DNA of 5,276 nucleotides from CAVPRW01 sp046727435 [NCBI: bacterium] (GTDB taxonomy: Bacteria; Tectomicrobia; Entotheonellia; J063), in NCBI GenBank assembly GCA_046727435.1, contig JBKPCR010000301.1, forward strand, positions 1-5,276, read 5' to 3'. Made by a program: the position numbers and the translations under genes. Under the pieces are notes generated by a model. It ran no database searches and was not told the origin of the DNA. It saw nothing but the letters and a program-made list of their open reading frames with translations. Below are positions 1-5,276 of this stretch, one piece after another (position 1 is the first letter of the stretch; each line of letters starts with the position of its first letter).

Positions 1-1
1 G

Positions 2-187
2 CTACCGCTCCTCTACCACGTTCAGTGGGATGACGAACTGTTCCCGCGCGACGGGCAGTTCGAGTTATTCGATCTACTCGGCACATCTGACAAACGGCTG
101 ATTGCTTTCCCTGGGCCGCACGGCACCTCCACTCCTGAGGCAGTGCATGCGTGGTGTGAGTTTGTCACACGCCACCTCGCCATCTGA
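2..187 (+). CDS. Alpha/beta hydrolase (dienelactone hydrolase-like), C-terminal fragment
   Basis: This is the last 61 residues of a protein whose beginning lies left of the window; the frame is open from base 2 to a TGA at 185-187. The fragment matches the C-terminal end of DLH-type alpha/beta hydrolases. QWDDELFPRDG (fragment residues 8-18) is the loop carrying the catalytic acid, probably D11 in a D-x-x-x-P setting. FPGPHG (36-41) carries the likely catalytic His, H40. It ends with an amphipathic helix (AVHAWCEFVTRHL) typical of the family. The nucleophile and oxyanion-hole parts are outside the window, so substrate and exact subfamily cannot be read. The function is inferred as hydrolysis of an ester or lactone by a cytoplasmic enzyme. 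No T-rich terminator hairpin is seen just after the stop. Confidence 0.75.
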   Translation, partial: LPLLYHVQWDDELFPRDGQFELFDLLGTSDKRLIAFPGPHGTSTPEAVHAWCEFVTRHLAI

Positions 188-433
188 GACCAGGTCGCGA
201 CGCTAATGGGCTGTGCCACGCCCCCTAAGGGTCAGCCAGAGACTGGGGTCGTTAGCGATTTGCGGGTCGCAGCCCTGTCGGGATTGCTCCGCCGCCGGAT
301 AGCGCTGCTTAGTGGTCAATGCTGCACTGTCTCAGCCGGGTGCCTATGTGCTATCGTCGGTTGGCGTTCAGGGAGACCTGGGTTTAGCCATTATCGTGTG
401 CATCACCGTGCCGGTGTGCTCTCTAAATATGAC

Positions 434-455
434 ACAGTCATAAGGTTTATACTGT
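434..455. repeat. Small operator-like dyad
   Basis: The two 9-base arms are ACAGT-ATAA and TTAT-ACTGT, with a single extra C at 439 in the left arm and a GGT centre at 444-446. As DNA it resembles a regulator binding dyad; as RNA it would be a weak bulged hairpin. The hexamer TATACT at 448-453 is also a passable -10 element, but no good -35 lies 16-18 bases upstream and no convincing gene starts downstream. A regulatory role is inference only. Confidence 0.25.
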
Positions 456-481
456 ACCATCTGCAAAAGACAAGTCATCGA

Positions 482-540
482 GGGTGAGAGGCGCCCATAC
501 CAAGCTATGAAGAGGAGAGTCGCTCGGGGACGTCTCACCC
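482..540. repeat. Spaced perfect 8-bp inverted repeat
   Basis: GGGTGAGA (482-489) and TCTCACCC (533-540) are exact reverse complements separated by 43 bases. The right arm overlaps the left end of the 14-bp direct-repeat copy at 537-550. It lies about 80 bases past the 3' end of the glycosyltransferase gene and could be an RNA 3' structure, but there is no T-run. The function is unknown, and 8-bp arms at this spacing can arise by chance. Confidence 0.25.
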
Positions 541-550
541 CCAGGCGCTC
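537..550. repeat. 14-bp direct repeat, copy 1 (flanks the glycosyltransferase)
   Basis: ACCCCCAGGCGCTC is repeated exactly at 2110-2123 in the same orientation. This copy lies 71 bases beyond the glycosyltransferase stop; the other lies about 120 bases before its start, so the repeats bracket the whole gene. The sequences beside the two copies differ apart from a shared TCT just to the left, offset by one base. Possible origins are an insertion or recombination scar, or chance. Confidence 0.35.
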
Positions 551-621
551 GCAGCAGCGTATATGACCGTCTCCGCATAATCTTGTTAATCCCGTCTTGA
601 CTGTGGTTGCAAAGCTCCCGC

Positions 622-1989
622 TCATGATTTCCTTTCCAGGCGAATTCTGCTTATAACGTATCCAGCAAGGGGGAGATAGCCGACGAGCGTCCCCGTCAGA
701 TAGCGGGCTTCGTAGTGGAAGAACATTAGAATGAGTAAGAAATAGAGAGGCACAGTGAAGAAAAACAGGCCAACGGCGGTTTTGTGGTCGCGCCTGAGCA
801 GGAAAAGGGCGACAAGGGCGGTTGGAAAGAGGATAGATGCCGAGAGCGTGCCGAGGCCCATACCGATGATTCGCAGAGGATACTTCCGGACGTATGTCGA
901 GAAATCTTCCTGGGGGTTCTGTGTCTTGAAATAGCTCCAGCTCCTCGGATATGTGGCGTCTCCTGCATTCCCATAGACGAAAACGGTCCCATAGAGGAGC
1001 TTTTTCGCGGTGTGTAAGGCATAGGGGATAGGATCTGAGCTCACATACGCGAGGAACTCTTCCTTACTGATGCCTTCAATGTTCTTGCCAGTCGCCTGCA
1101 TCTTCTCGCGGAAATAATTCTGGAATCTCTCCTCCTCTGTGGAATAGAACTTGCTGGGCTGGTTGCCGAGCCATAAGTTGTACCATAGGAGAGGCGGCGT
1201 AATCCCCGGATCGTTCCGGTGGGCGCGCACATAGTTGTAATGCGGCCAGACCATGAGGCCAACGACCGTAATGGCAATTAACAGAAACATGGCAGCCATG
1301 GAGAACCTGATTCGCTTCAGGAGCCAGAGCATCAGGGTCAGAAAGACTGGGTACAAGACCATGGTCGGCATGACGTAATAGCCTACGCCCGTCCCGACGC
1401 AGACAAAGCTGAACCACAACGGCGGCCAATCTTCCCGCAGAAAGATTCTGCTCGCACAGAGGGTGATGACCAGCATCAGATAGAGCAGAAAGATATCTTT
1501 GTACGGAATGATGCTCACGCGGCCTTCATATAAGACAAAGGCAAACGCCAGCACGGTGAGCAAACCGGCGCGCTGACCAAAAAATTTTTTGGTCAGCGCG
1601 TATAGACCCCAGGCTGCCAAAACCTCGAAGATGATCTGCATGATCTGAGCATAGATCCAGAGTTTCGCGCCGAAGAGCTTCCAGAGTCCGGCAAGGAAAA
1701 AGGCATAGCCCGGCACTTCCCTGATGTAGGGTTGGAGCTCGGGAGAGCGAATCTCGTAGCGTTCGGGATCGATGATCCGGGTTGGGTCCGACGCCTCGAG
1801 GGTTGGTGGAAACTCTTGAAAAATCTTGATACCCTTGCCATCCATAAGGTTCATCGCGACGAACGCCTGTTCGAATTGTGTGGACGGTCCGCTGAAGACT
1901 TGATGGTGGAAGAGACCCAGGAAGCCAAGACGCACGGCCAGGACAAGGACCAGGAGACCGATGAGGCTGAGATGCTTGGAATTCTGCAT
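622..1989 (-). CDS. Polytopic membrane glycosyltransferase, GT39/ArnT-like (GT-C fold)
   Basis: The 455-residue product is probably an inner-membrane enzyme that moves a sugar from a polyprenyl-phosphate donor to an acceptor on the outer face; that role is inferred from the GT-C class. Visible features: a first membrane segment at about residues 8-28, then a loop with FEQAFVAMNLMDGKGI (39-54). That loop matches the usual first-loop acidic motif followed by the A-x-N-L-x-x-G-K-G pattern; E40 is the likely catalytic-type acid. V-P-G-Y-x-F-F-L-A-G-L (92-102) matches the family's loop into the next helix. Further membrane spans lie near 112-131, 142-160, 166-183, 192-222 and 231-248. A soluble domain covers about 250-375, and there are three C-terminal spans. 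HYEARYL (425-431) matches the conserved R-Y motif before the last span. The start ATG (1989-1987) has a good Shine-Dalgarno, and the next stop is TGA at 624-622. The acceptor cannot be told from sequence. There is no adjacent co-directional partner, so it looks monocistronic. A perfect 32-bp palindrome lies inside the gene. Confidence 0.8.
   Translation of the reverse strand: MQNSKHLSLIGLLVLVLAVRLGFLGLFHHQVFSGPSTQFEQAFVAMNLMDGKGIKIFQEFPPTLEASDPTRIIDPERYEIRSPELQPYIREVPGYAFFLAGLWKLFGAKLWIYAQIMQIIFEVLAAWGLYALTKKFFGQRAGLLTVLAFAFVLYEGRVSIIPYKDIFLLYLMLVITLCASRIFLREDWPPLWFSFVCVGTGVGYYVMPTMVLYPVFLTLMLWLLKRIRFSMAAMFLLIAITVVGLMVWPHYNYVRAHRNDPGITPPLLWYNLWLGNQPSKFYSTEEERFQNYFREKMQATGKNIEGISKEEFLAYVSSDPIPYALHTAKKLLYGTVFVYGNAGDATYPRSWSYFKTQNPQEDFSTYVRKYPLRIIGMGLGTLSASILFPTALVALFLLRRDHKTAVGLFFFTVPLYFLLILMFFHYEARYLTGTLVGYLPLAGYVISRIRLERKS
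1569..1600. repeat. Perfect 32-bp palindrome inside the glycosyltransferase gene
   Basis: Sixteen bases (CGCGCTGACC then six A) are followed immediately by their exact reverse complement (six T then GGTCAGCGCG), with no spacer and no mismatch. On the gene strand it encodes residues 131-141, ALTKKFFGQRA, which is itself the expected family pattern (L-x-x-x-F-F-G-x-R-A). The protein is therefore not disturbed, and the symmetry comes from codon choice. It could extrude as a cruciform or fold as an mRNA hairpin. Whether it has a function is unknown. Confidence 0.9.
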
Positions 1990-1993
1990 GCTG

Positions 1994-2000
1994 TCCTCTC
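1994..2000 (-). promoter_or_regulatory. Shine-Dalgarno site for the glycosyltransferase
   Basis: On the minus strand GAGAGGA lies 4 bases before the ATG at 1989-1987. It supports this start over internal Met codons such as M46 and M49, which would remove the first membrane segment. Confidence 0.6.
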
Positions 2001-2109
2001 ATGTCGACTGACGTACCCGTGTGGCTTCCTGAGAAGGAAATTGTCACCAACGGCAATCTGCCTCGGACGGCCCCTTTCTCAACTGCTTCGACAGACCCGT
2101 CCCACATCT

Positions 2110-2123
2110 ACCCCCAGGCGCTC
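2110..2123. repeat. 14-bp direct repeat, copy 2
   Basis: This is an exact second copy of ACCCCCAGGCGCTC from 537-550, in the same orientation and 1573 bases away, on the 5' side of the glycosyltransferase gene. Confidence 0.35.
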
Positions 2124-2220
2124 ATGCCTATCGGACCTATAGCATGGAAGGCGCAAGAGATGTAAAAAAAGATGCTTCGCTCTCGTCGGCTGTCGCGATA
2201 TACTTGCCTGCTCAAGGTGG

Positions 2221-2405
2221 GTGTCAGAGATCATATATGCCGTCAACGAGACCTCGCGGGAGACTCCATTGGCCTATGATGAGATCATCCACCTGGCAGC
2301 CTGACCGACGCCGAATGCGCCCTGTTTGTCGTGGCTGTTGCCCCCGTTGTGGAAGAACAGCGCCAGCGCTTGGGGAATCAACTCTGCAGCTATCTTGAAT
2401 CCTGA
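2221..2405 (+). pseudogene. Possible small frameshifted hypothetical gene
   Basis: Two short frames join into a protein-like sequence if one base is restored. From a GTG at 2221 the first frame reads V-S-E-I-I-Y-A-V-N-E-T-S-R-E-T-P and continues LAYDEIIHLAA to a TGA at 2302-2304. The next frame carries on from 2301 as LTDAECALFVVAVAPVVEEQ and then RQRLGNQLCSYLES to a TGA at 2403-2405. One extra C near 2300 would give a continuous product of about 61 residues. The composition (acidic and aliphatic, helix-like) looks like a real cytoplasmic protein, but I recognise no family. The GTG start is weak: AAGG lies only 3 bases upstream. If real, the gene is co-oriented with the lactonase and ends 28 bases before it. 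It could also be a sequencing error in an intact gene, or chance. Confidence 0.3.
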
Positions 2406-2419
2406 CACCGGCCACACAG

Positions 2420-2426
2420 AAAGGAG
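2420..2426 (+). promoter_or_regulatory. Shine-Dalgarno site deciding the lactonase start
   Basis: AAAGGAG lies 7 bases before the ATG at 2434. The same frame is open further left, to about 2326, but those upstream residues have no lactonase similarity. This strong site and the motif start MPSYMYVSSQ fix the start at 2434. Confidence 0.75.
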
Positions 2427-2433
2427 TCCAGCG

Positions 2434-3456
2434 ATGCCATCTTACATGTATGTATCGAGCCAGGGCGACGACAAGATTGTGCGGTTTGCCATGGATCCCG
2501 CGACGGGAGACTTGGAGCCACAGGGAGCGGTCGCCGTTTCCGGTGGCCCAGCGCCCATCGCCGTCGACCCGAGTCGGCGATTTCTTTATGTCGCCAAGCG
2601 CGGCGAACGCAAGATTGCGAGTTTTCGCATCGATCAGGGCACCGGCGGGCTGACATTGCTTGGCACGGTGGACCTTCTAAACGATCCATGTTATTTGACG
2701 ACCGATCGGCGGGGGAGGTTCCTGCTCGCCTCCTATTATGAAGGAAGAGGGGTATCGGTACATCCCATTGGCGACGATGGGGCCGTTAGCGACCCGCCTG
2801 TTGAGCGGCGAGAGACCAGGCGTGGAGCGCATTCCATTCAGACGGATCCTTCCAACCGCTTTGCCTTTGTGCCGCATATCGCTGGGAGAGGGCCGAACGA
2901 GATCTGGCAATTCCGATTCGATGAACAAACGGGCCACTTGTCATTCAACTCACCGGCGAAGGTGGTCCCGGAGCAGCCACTCGGTCCGCGGCATTTCTGT
3001 TTTCATCCCAGTAAAGATCTGCTCTACTTCTCCAACGAGCAGGGATGTAGCGTCAGCGCCTACCGTTTTGACACCTCAGCAGGTACCCTCACGGCCTTGC
3101 AGACTGTGTCGACGCTGCCCAGCGGCTACACGGGACAAAATTCCTGCTCAAAGATCCAGATTGCGCCGTCGGGGAAATTTTTGTATGCCCCGAACCGCGG
3201 CCACAACAGCATCGCCGGCTTTGCCGTCGACGCCACTACCGGGCTGCTGACCTCGATCGGACAGACCGCGAGTGAACCGGTGCCGCGCGCCTTTAGCCTC
3301 GATCCTGAAGGCCAGTTCCTGTACGCTGCGGGTATTGAATCCGGCCGCCTCGCTGCCTACCGCGTCGATCAAGACTCCGGTGTGTTGCAGCCCCTCAAGA
3401 CGTATCCTGTGGGTGCAAGGCCCATGTGGGTGATGATGATTAGACTGGTGGGATAA
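2434..3456 (+). CDS. Lactonase family protein, 6-phosphogluconolactonase/CMLE-type seven-bladed beta-propeller
   Basis: The 340-residue product has about the usual length for the YbhE/Pgl family. Propeller repeats are visible throughout: I-x-x-F-x-x-D-x-x-T-G-x-L strands (for example 15-27, 61-73, 157-169, 260-271) alternate with D-P-x-x-x-F-L-Y-V strands (for example 45-53, 290-298). The residues expected in the active site of the related carboxy-cis,cis-muconate lactonizing enzyme are all in place by motif: H133 in GAHS, R186 in GPRH, E202 in SNEQ and R285 in VPRAF. NRGHNSIAGF (254-263) is a family signature. No signal peptide is seen, so the protein is predicted cytoplasmic. Known members hydrolyse 6-phosphogluconolactone in the pentose phosphate pathway (pgl in E. 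coli) or cycloisomerise muconates. No zwf, gnd or aromatic-degradation neighbour is present to decide between these, so I leave the symbol blank. Confidence 0.85.
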   Translation: MPSYMYVSSQGDDKIVRFAMDPATGDLEPQGAVAVSGGPAPIAVDPSRRFLYVAKRGERKIASFRIDQGTGGLTLLGTVDLLNDPCYLTTDRRGRFLLASYYEGRGVSVHPIGDDGAVSDPPVERRETRRGAHSIQTDPSNRFAFVPHIAGRGPNEIWQFRFDEQTGHLSFNSPAKVVPEQPLGPRHFCFHPSKDLLYFSNEQGCSVSAYRFDTSAGTLTALQTVSTLPSGYTGQNSCSKIQIAPSGKFLYAPNRGHNSIAGFAVDATTGLLTSIGQTASEPVPRAFSLDPEGQFLYAAGIESGRLAAYRVDQDSGVLQPLKTYPVGARPMWVMMIRLVG

Positions 3457-3576
3457 CATGGATATTTGGCGGTTGCTGACCAATGGGGAGTGGGCGAATG
3501 TGGATTCAATATTGCGCCAACCACCCAACGAGATTTTCAAGCGTCCAGACATGCGGACTAATCCCGGATTCCATGG

Positions 3577-3598
3577 CAGACGCCACTCCAAGCGTCTG
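3577..3598. repeat. Short hairpin downstream of the lactonase
   Basis: CAGACGC (3577-3583) and GCGTCTG (3592-3598) form a perfect 7-bp stem with an 8-base loop, about 120 bases past the lactonase stop. No T-run follows, so it is a weak candidate for a 3' end structure rather than a normal intrinsic terminator. Confidence 0.3.
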
Positions 3599-3610
3599 AT
3601 GAATCAGCGC

Positions 3611-3644
3611 GGGGTTGTGATACACGTGGGGTTGTCATACACGT
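3611..3644 (+). repeat. 17-bp tandem duplication at the methyltransferase break
   Basis: GGGGTTGTGATACACGT (3611-3627) is followed directly by GGGGTTGTCATACACGT (3628-3644), with one G/C difference (3619 versus 3636). Seventeen is not a multiple of three, so the duplication shifts the frame. Both copies can encode G-V-V-I-H-V, the first in the frame starting at 3608 and the second in the methyltransferase frame starting at 3628. The duplication lies at the left edge of recognisable methyltransferase sequence. Confidence 0.8.
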
Positions 3645-3921
3645 ATGGATGCACTTGGACGAGCTGGAACGTCGACAAGCGATGCCGAAGGTTGCGTCCT
3701 TGATCCGACGTGGCGGTGTACTGATCATGTCGCTGCGACACGGACCATCCTCTCCCAGACGGCGCATGTTTGAAGTATCCGCAGAAGAGACGATCCAACT
3801 CGCGCAAGCTCAGGGCTTACGGTCTATCTTAAGTTTGCGCACTCAATCGGCTCAGCCTGTGAATCGCCAAGCGGGTGTGACGTGGTCGCGCCTCGCGTTT
3901 GCGTGTGTGTTTGGCTCCTGA
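3628..3921 (+). pseudogene. C-terminal remnant of a class I SAM-dependent methyltransferase
   Basis: About 97 residues in one frame match the second half of a small Rossmann-fold methyltransferase. VVIHVWMHLDELERRQAMP corresponds to the strand and helix usually written as V-x-x-x-x-V-W-M-H-L-D-E. It is followed by L-I-R-R-G-G-V-L-I-M-S-L-R-H-G-P, then RRMFEVSAEETIQLAQAQGL, and the terminal GVTWSRLAFA strand. The N-terminal half with the SAM-binding D-x-G-x-G-x-G loop is absent. The frame is closed by a TAA at 3559-3561, and neither other frame between 3457 and 3610 shows it. An ATG at 3649 could start a 90-residue peptide, but without the SAM site it should not be an active enzyme. I read it as a truncated pseudogene whose left edge is marked by the 17-bp duplication. 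Its stop lies about 20 bases before an attC-like structure. Confidence 0.65.
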
Positions 3922-3942
3922 CGAGGAGCGAGGTCGAATGCT

Positions 3943-4017
3943 GCCTCACTCCTCCATTGAGCGGACGTCTTCCGGCAAGCTTCGCTTGCCTCCAGCCGCC
4001 GCTCACCGCCAGCGTTC
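3943..4017 (+). other. attC-like (integron cassette recombination site-like) structure
   Basis: The order of elements resembles an attC site. The left core is GCCTCAC (3943-3949; consensus RYYYAAC, one mismatch). After an 8-base spacer comes TGAGCGG (3958-3964), one unpaired A (3965) and CG (3966-3967). An inner hairpin follows (GGCAAGC, TTC, GCTTGCC; 3974-3990). CG (3997-3998) then pairs with 3966-3967 and CCGCTCA (3999-4005) pairs with the left arm. After a 6-base spacer plus GC comes GTTCGGA (4014-4020 region; consensus GTTRRRY, two mismatches). The paired inner arms with an extra-helical base and the GCGTT end are typical of attC, and the length of about 75 bp fits. The outer cores pair poorly with each other (4 of 7), so the site may be degenerate or not an attC at all. 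No integrase is in the window. Confidence 0.4.
3974..3990. repeat. Perfect 7-bp hairpin
   Basis: GGCAAGC and GCTTGCC form a perfect stem with a TTC loop. It lies at the centre of the attC-like structure. No T-run follows, so it is not an evident terminator on the plus strand. Confidence 0.6.
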
Positions 4018-4094
4018 GGAGTCATTCAATCCATCACGCCCCTCGTGAGGTGTCTGTTTTCGACCCCTTAGGCTATTCCTAGAAGACGACTACA

Positions 4095-5276
4095 ATGGGG
4101 TCGCCCACCAATTTCCAAGGTATTTTAATGACACCCATTACTGAACAAGTTATTCCTTTTGTCTCTGACGCACCTTATCCAAGCAGGGTAGAGAACTTCG
4201 TTCGTCCATTGATTGATGGGGTCCCAGCATTCCGACGTATCTGTGAAGCAATTGATGCCGCACAGCACAGCGTTTTTGTGACAGTTGCTTTCATTCACCA
4301 AGACTTCCTGATGCCTGACGGTCGGGGTTCATTCTTTGACGTTCTGGACGCGGCGACGAGGCGTGGGATTGATGTCCGCGTGATTTTTTGGCGCACAGAG
4401 CCGCAAACAGCAGCTTATGAGAGTACCTGTTTTGTCGGAACGCTTGCACAACGTGAGATGCTTCGTGTTCGGGGCTCTACCTTCGGTATTCGCTGGGCGA
4501 AAGCAGGCGAGGCGTATTGTCATCATCAGAAAAGCTGGATAATCGATGCCGGACAACCGACAGAAGTTGCTTTTGTAGGTGGAATGAACCTCAATCCTCA
4601 GTACGTCGTTCATCCTGGTCATGCAGACTGCCCAGATGGTGCTCACGATGTCTATCTGGAAATTGCTGGCCCCGCTGCGACAGACGTCTATCACAACTTT
4701 GCTCAACGCTGGAACGAGGCGAGCGAACGCCACCTCACCGATGGAGTATGGGGCGAACTAGGGAGAGAAGGCCTAGATTTACCTCTATCCATTTCAGCCC
4801 CACGGGGTTCGAGTCGCGTGCAAATCCAGCGGACAGTACTGTCCAAGAGCGAACACACAATATTCACGCAATATACCCAAGCGATTGACGCAGCTCAGCG
4901 TACGATCTATATCGAACACCAAGCTTTTGAAGATCCTCAAATTATTGATCGGTTGTACGCTGCCTTACATCGAGGTGTCCATGTAGTTGCGCTCGTCCCT
5001 TCTGCCCACAGGGCAGTCGCGCGTAATCCTCGAGGGACTCCTGAGTCTCATGCCATTCTCCACCAACTCTTTGAATTGGAAACGCATGACAAATTTACGC
5101 TGGTAGGTCTAGCAACTCGTCAGGCGGGTGGTGGCAGAAGCAAAATCAACATTCATGCCAAGGTCATGCTTGTTGACGATGTTTTTGCTACCATCGGGTC
5201 GTGTAATATCAGGACGACCTCGTTTTTCCGTCATACTGAGATCAATGCGAGCATTTATGATCCTAAAGTAGTACAA
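4095..5276 (+). CDS. Phospholipase D-like protein with two HKD motifs, 3' end outside the window
   Basis: 394 residues are visible, with the frame still open at the right edge. Two PLD catalytic motifs are complete. The first is HQKSWIID (H144, K146, D151), followed by FVGGMNLN (160-167). The second is HAKVMLVD (H354, K356, D361), followed by IGSCN (367-371) and HTEIN (380-384). The segments D-V-Y-L-E-I-x-G-P-A (185-194), F-A-Q-R-W-N (202-207) and IYIEHQAF (271-278; the usual form is IYIENQYF) favour the phospholipase D/cardiolipin synthase branch over PLD-type nucleases. Known members hydrolyse or transfer phosphatidyl groups through a covalent phospho-His. No N-terminal membrane segment or signal peptide is seen, unlike ClsA-type cardiolipin synthases. 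The start is uncertain: ATG 4095 has only a weak AGAAG upstream, while in-frame ATG 4128 (residue 12) has AAGG 7 bases upstream. A TAG at 4080-4082 closes the frame on the left. The gene looks more AT-rich than its neighbours, and it begins about 75 bases after the attC-like structure. Confidence 0.85.
   Translation, partial: MGSPTNFQGILMTPITEQVIPFVSDAPYPSRVENFVRPLIDGVPAFRRICEAIDAAQHSVFVTVAFIHQDFLMPDGRGSFFDVLDAATRRGIDVRVIFWRTEPQTAAYESTCFVGTLAQREMLRVRGSTFGIRWAKAGEAYCHHQKSWIIDAGQPTEVAFVGGMNLNPQYVVHPGHADCPDGAHDVYLEIAGPAATDVYHNFAQRWNEASERHLTDGVWGELGREGLDLPLSISAPRGSSRVQIQRTVLSKSEHTIFTQYTQAIDAAQRTIYIEHQAFEDPQIIDRLYAALHRGVHVVALVPSAHRAVARNPRGTPESHAILHQLFELETHDKFTLVGLATRQAGGGRSKINIHAKVMLVDDVFATIGSCNIRTTSFFRHTEINASIYDPKVVQ

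Larger units (their letters stand above)
188..621. other. Gene-poor intergenic region between the hydrolase and the glycosyltransferase 3' end
   Basis: These 434 bases separate the hydrolase stop from the glycosyltransferase stop, so the two flanking genes converge. I find no reading frame with protein-like composition. Open frames at 206-487 (+) and 368-625 (-) have no recognisable motif. The stretch contains a dyad at 434-455, a spaced inverted repeat at 482-540 and one copy of a 14-bp repeat at 537-550. No hairpin followed by a T-run, as expected of an intrinsic terminator, is evident for either converging gene. Confidence 0.5.
1990..2220. other. Upstream region of the glycosyltransferase, no gene recognised
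   Basis: This is the left part of the divergent gap between the glycosyltransferase and the lactonase. I see no strong sigma70-like hexamer pair and no protein-like frame on either strand. It holds the second copy of the 14-bp direct repeat (2110-2123) and an A7 run at 2164-2170. Confidence 0.4.

Noticed and set aside
303-443. Short plus-strand frame with a hydrophobic segment (GDLGLAIIVCITVPVCSLN)
   Set aside because: It is only about 46 codons from the preceding stop, has no clear start codon with a ribosome site, and matches no family I recognise. Chance hydrophobicity is as likely.
206-487. Plus-strand frame of 93 codons after the hydrolase
   Set aside because: Composition is rich in Arg, Gly and Cys without motif, there is no good Shine-Dalgarno site, and it crosses the dyad. 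It is probably not coding.
368-625. Minus-strand frame of 85 codons whose ATG overlaps the glycosyltransferase TGA in an ATGA arrangement
   Set aside because: The overlap looks like translational coupling, but the predicted protein is Cys/Arg-rich with mixed composition and no recognisable motif or fold pattern. I treat it as a chance frame.
1754-1768. GCGTTCGGGA string similar to the right core of the attC-like site
   Set aside because: It lies within the glycosyltransferase coding sequence with no paired arms around it, so it is a chance match.
1526-2107. Long minus-strand frame of 193 codons
   Set aside because: It overlaps the start of the glycosyltransferase in another frame, is low in hydrophobic pattern and rich in Arg/Ser/Pro, and is a shadow of the real gene.
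3458-3703. Plus-strand frame of 81 codons starting directly after the lactonase stop
   Set aside because: No ribosome site or recognisable motif is present, and its last third reads the methyltransferase remnant in the wrong frame.
4041-4050. CCTCGTGAGG near-palindrome before the PLD gene
   Set aside because: The stem is only 4 bp around a 2-base centre and no T-run follows, so it is too weak to call a terminator or operator.
4804-4822. GGTTCGAGTC string resembling a tRNA T-arm
   Set aside because: It lies inside the well-supported PLD coding frame, and no acceptor or anticodon stem can be built around it.

Overview
The window is bacterial chromosomal sequence of moderate to fairly high GC, with short intergenic gaps and good Shine-Dalgarno sites. 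I cannot assign a taxon. The gene set (DLH-type hydrolase, GT-C membrane glycosyltransferase, YbhE-type lactonase, HKD phospholipase D-like protein) suits an environmental Gram-negative-type bacterium, but this is inference. No rRNA, tRNA, CRISPR array, transposase, integrase or complete mobile element is visible.

Layout: (1) 2-187, plus strand, the C-terminal end of an alpha/beta hydrolase cut by the window edge. (2) 188-621, no convincing gene; it holds an operator-like dyad and a spaced inverted repeat. (3) 622-1989, minus strand, an intact 455-residue polytopic glycosyltransferase resembling the GT39/ArnT class. It contains a perfect 32-bp palindrome and is bracketed by a 14-bp direct repeat at 537-550 and 2110-2123. 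(4) 1990-2433, an intergenic stretch with what looks like a one-base-frameshifted small gene at 2221-2405. (5) 2434-3456, plus strand, an intact 340-residue beta-propeller lactonase of the 6-phosphogluconolactonase/CMLE type with its conserved His/Arg/Glu/Arg set. (6) 3457-4094, a decayed or rearranged patch. It holds the C-terminal half of a SAM-dependent methyltransferase, preceded by an out-of-frame 17-bp tandem duplication and followed about 20 bases after its stop by a structure resembling an integron attC site. (7) 4095-5276, plus strand, a phospholipase D-like protein with two HKD motifs, running off the right edge.

The genes do not form an obvious pathway or operon: they are on mixed strands and separated by gaps, and two appear broken. 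The most informative part is the patch between the lactonase and the phospholipase D gene, which looks like a site of past rearrangement and possibly of cassette insertion. I do not see a clear previously undescribed multi-gene system.
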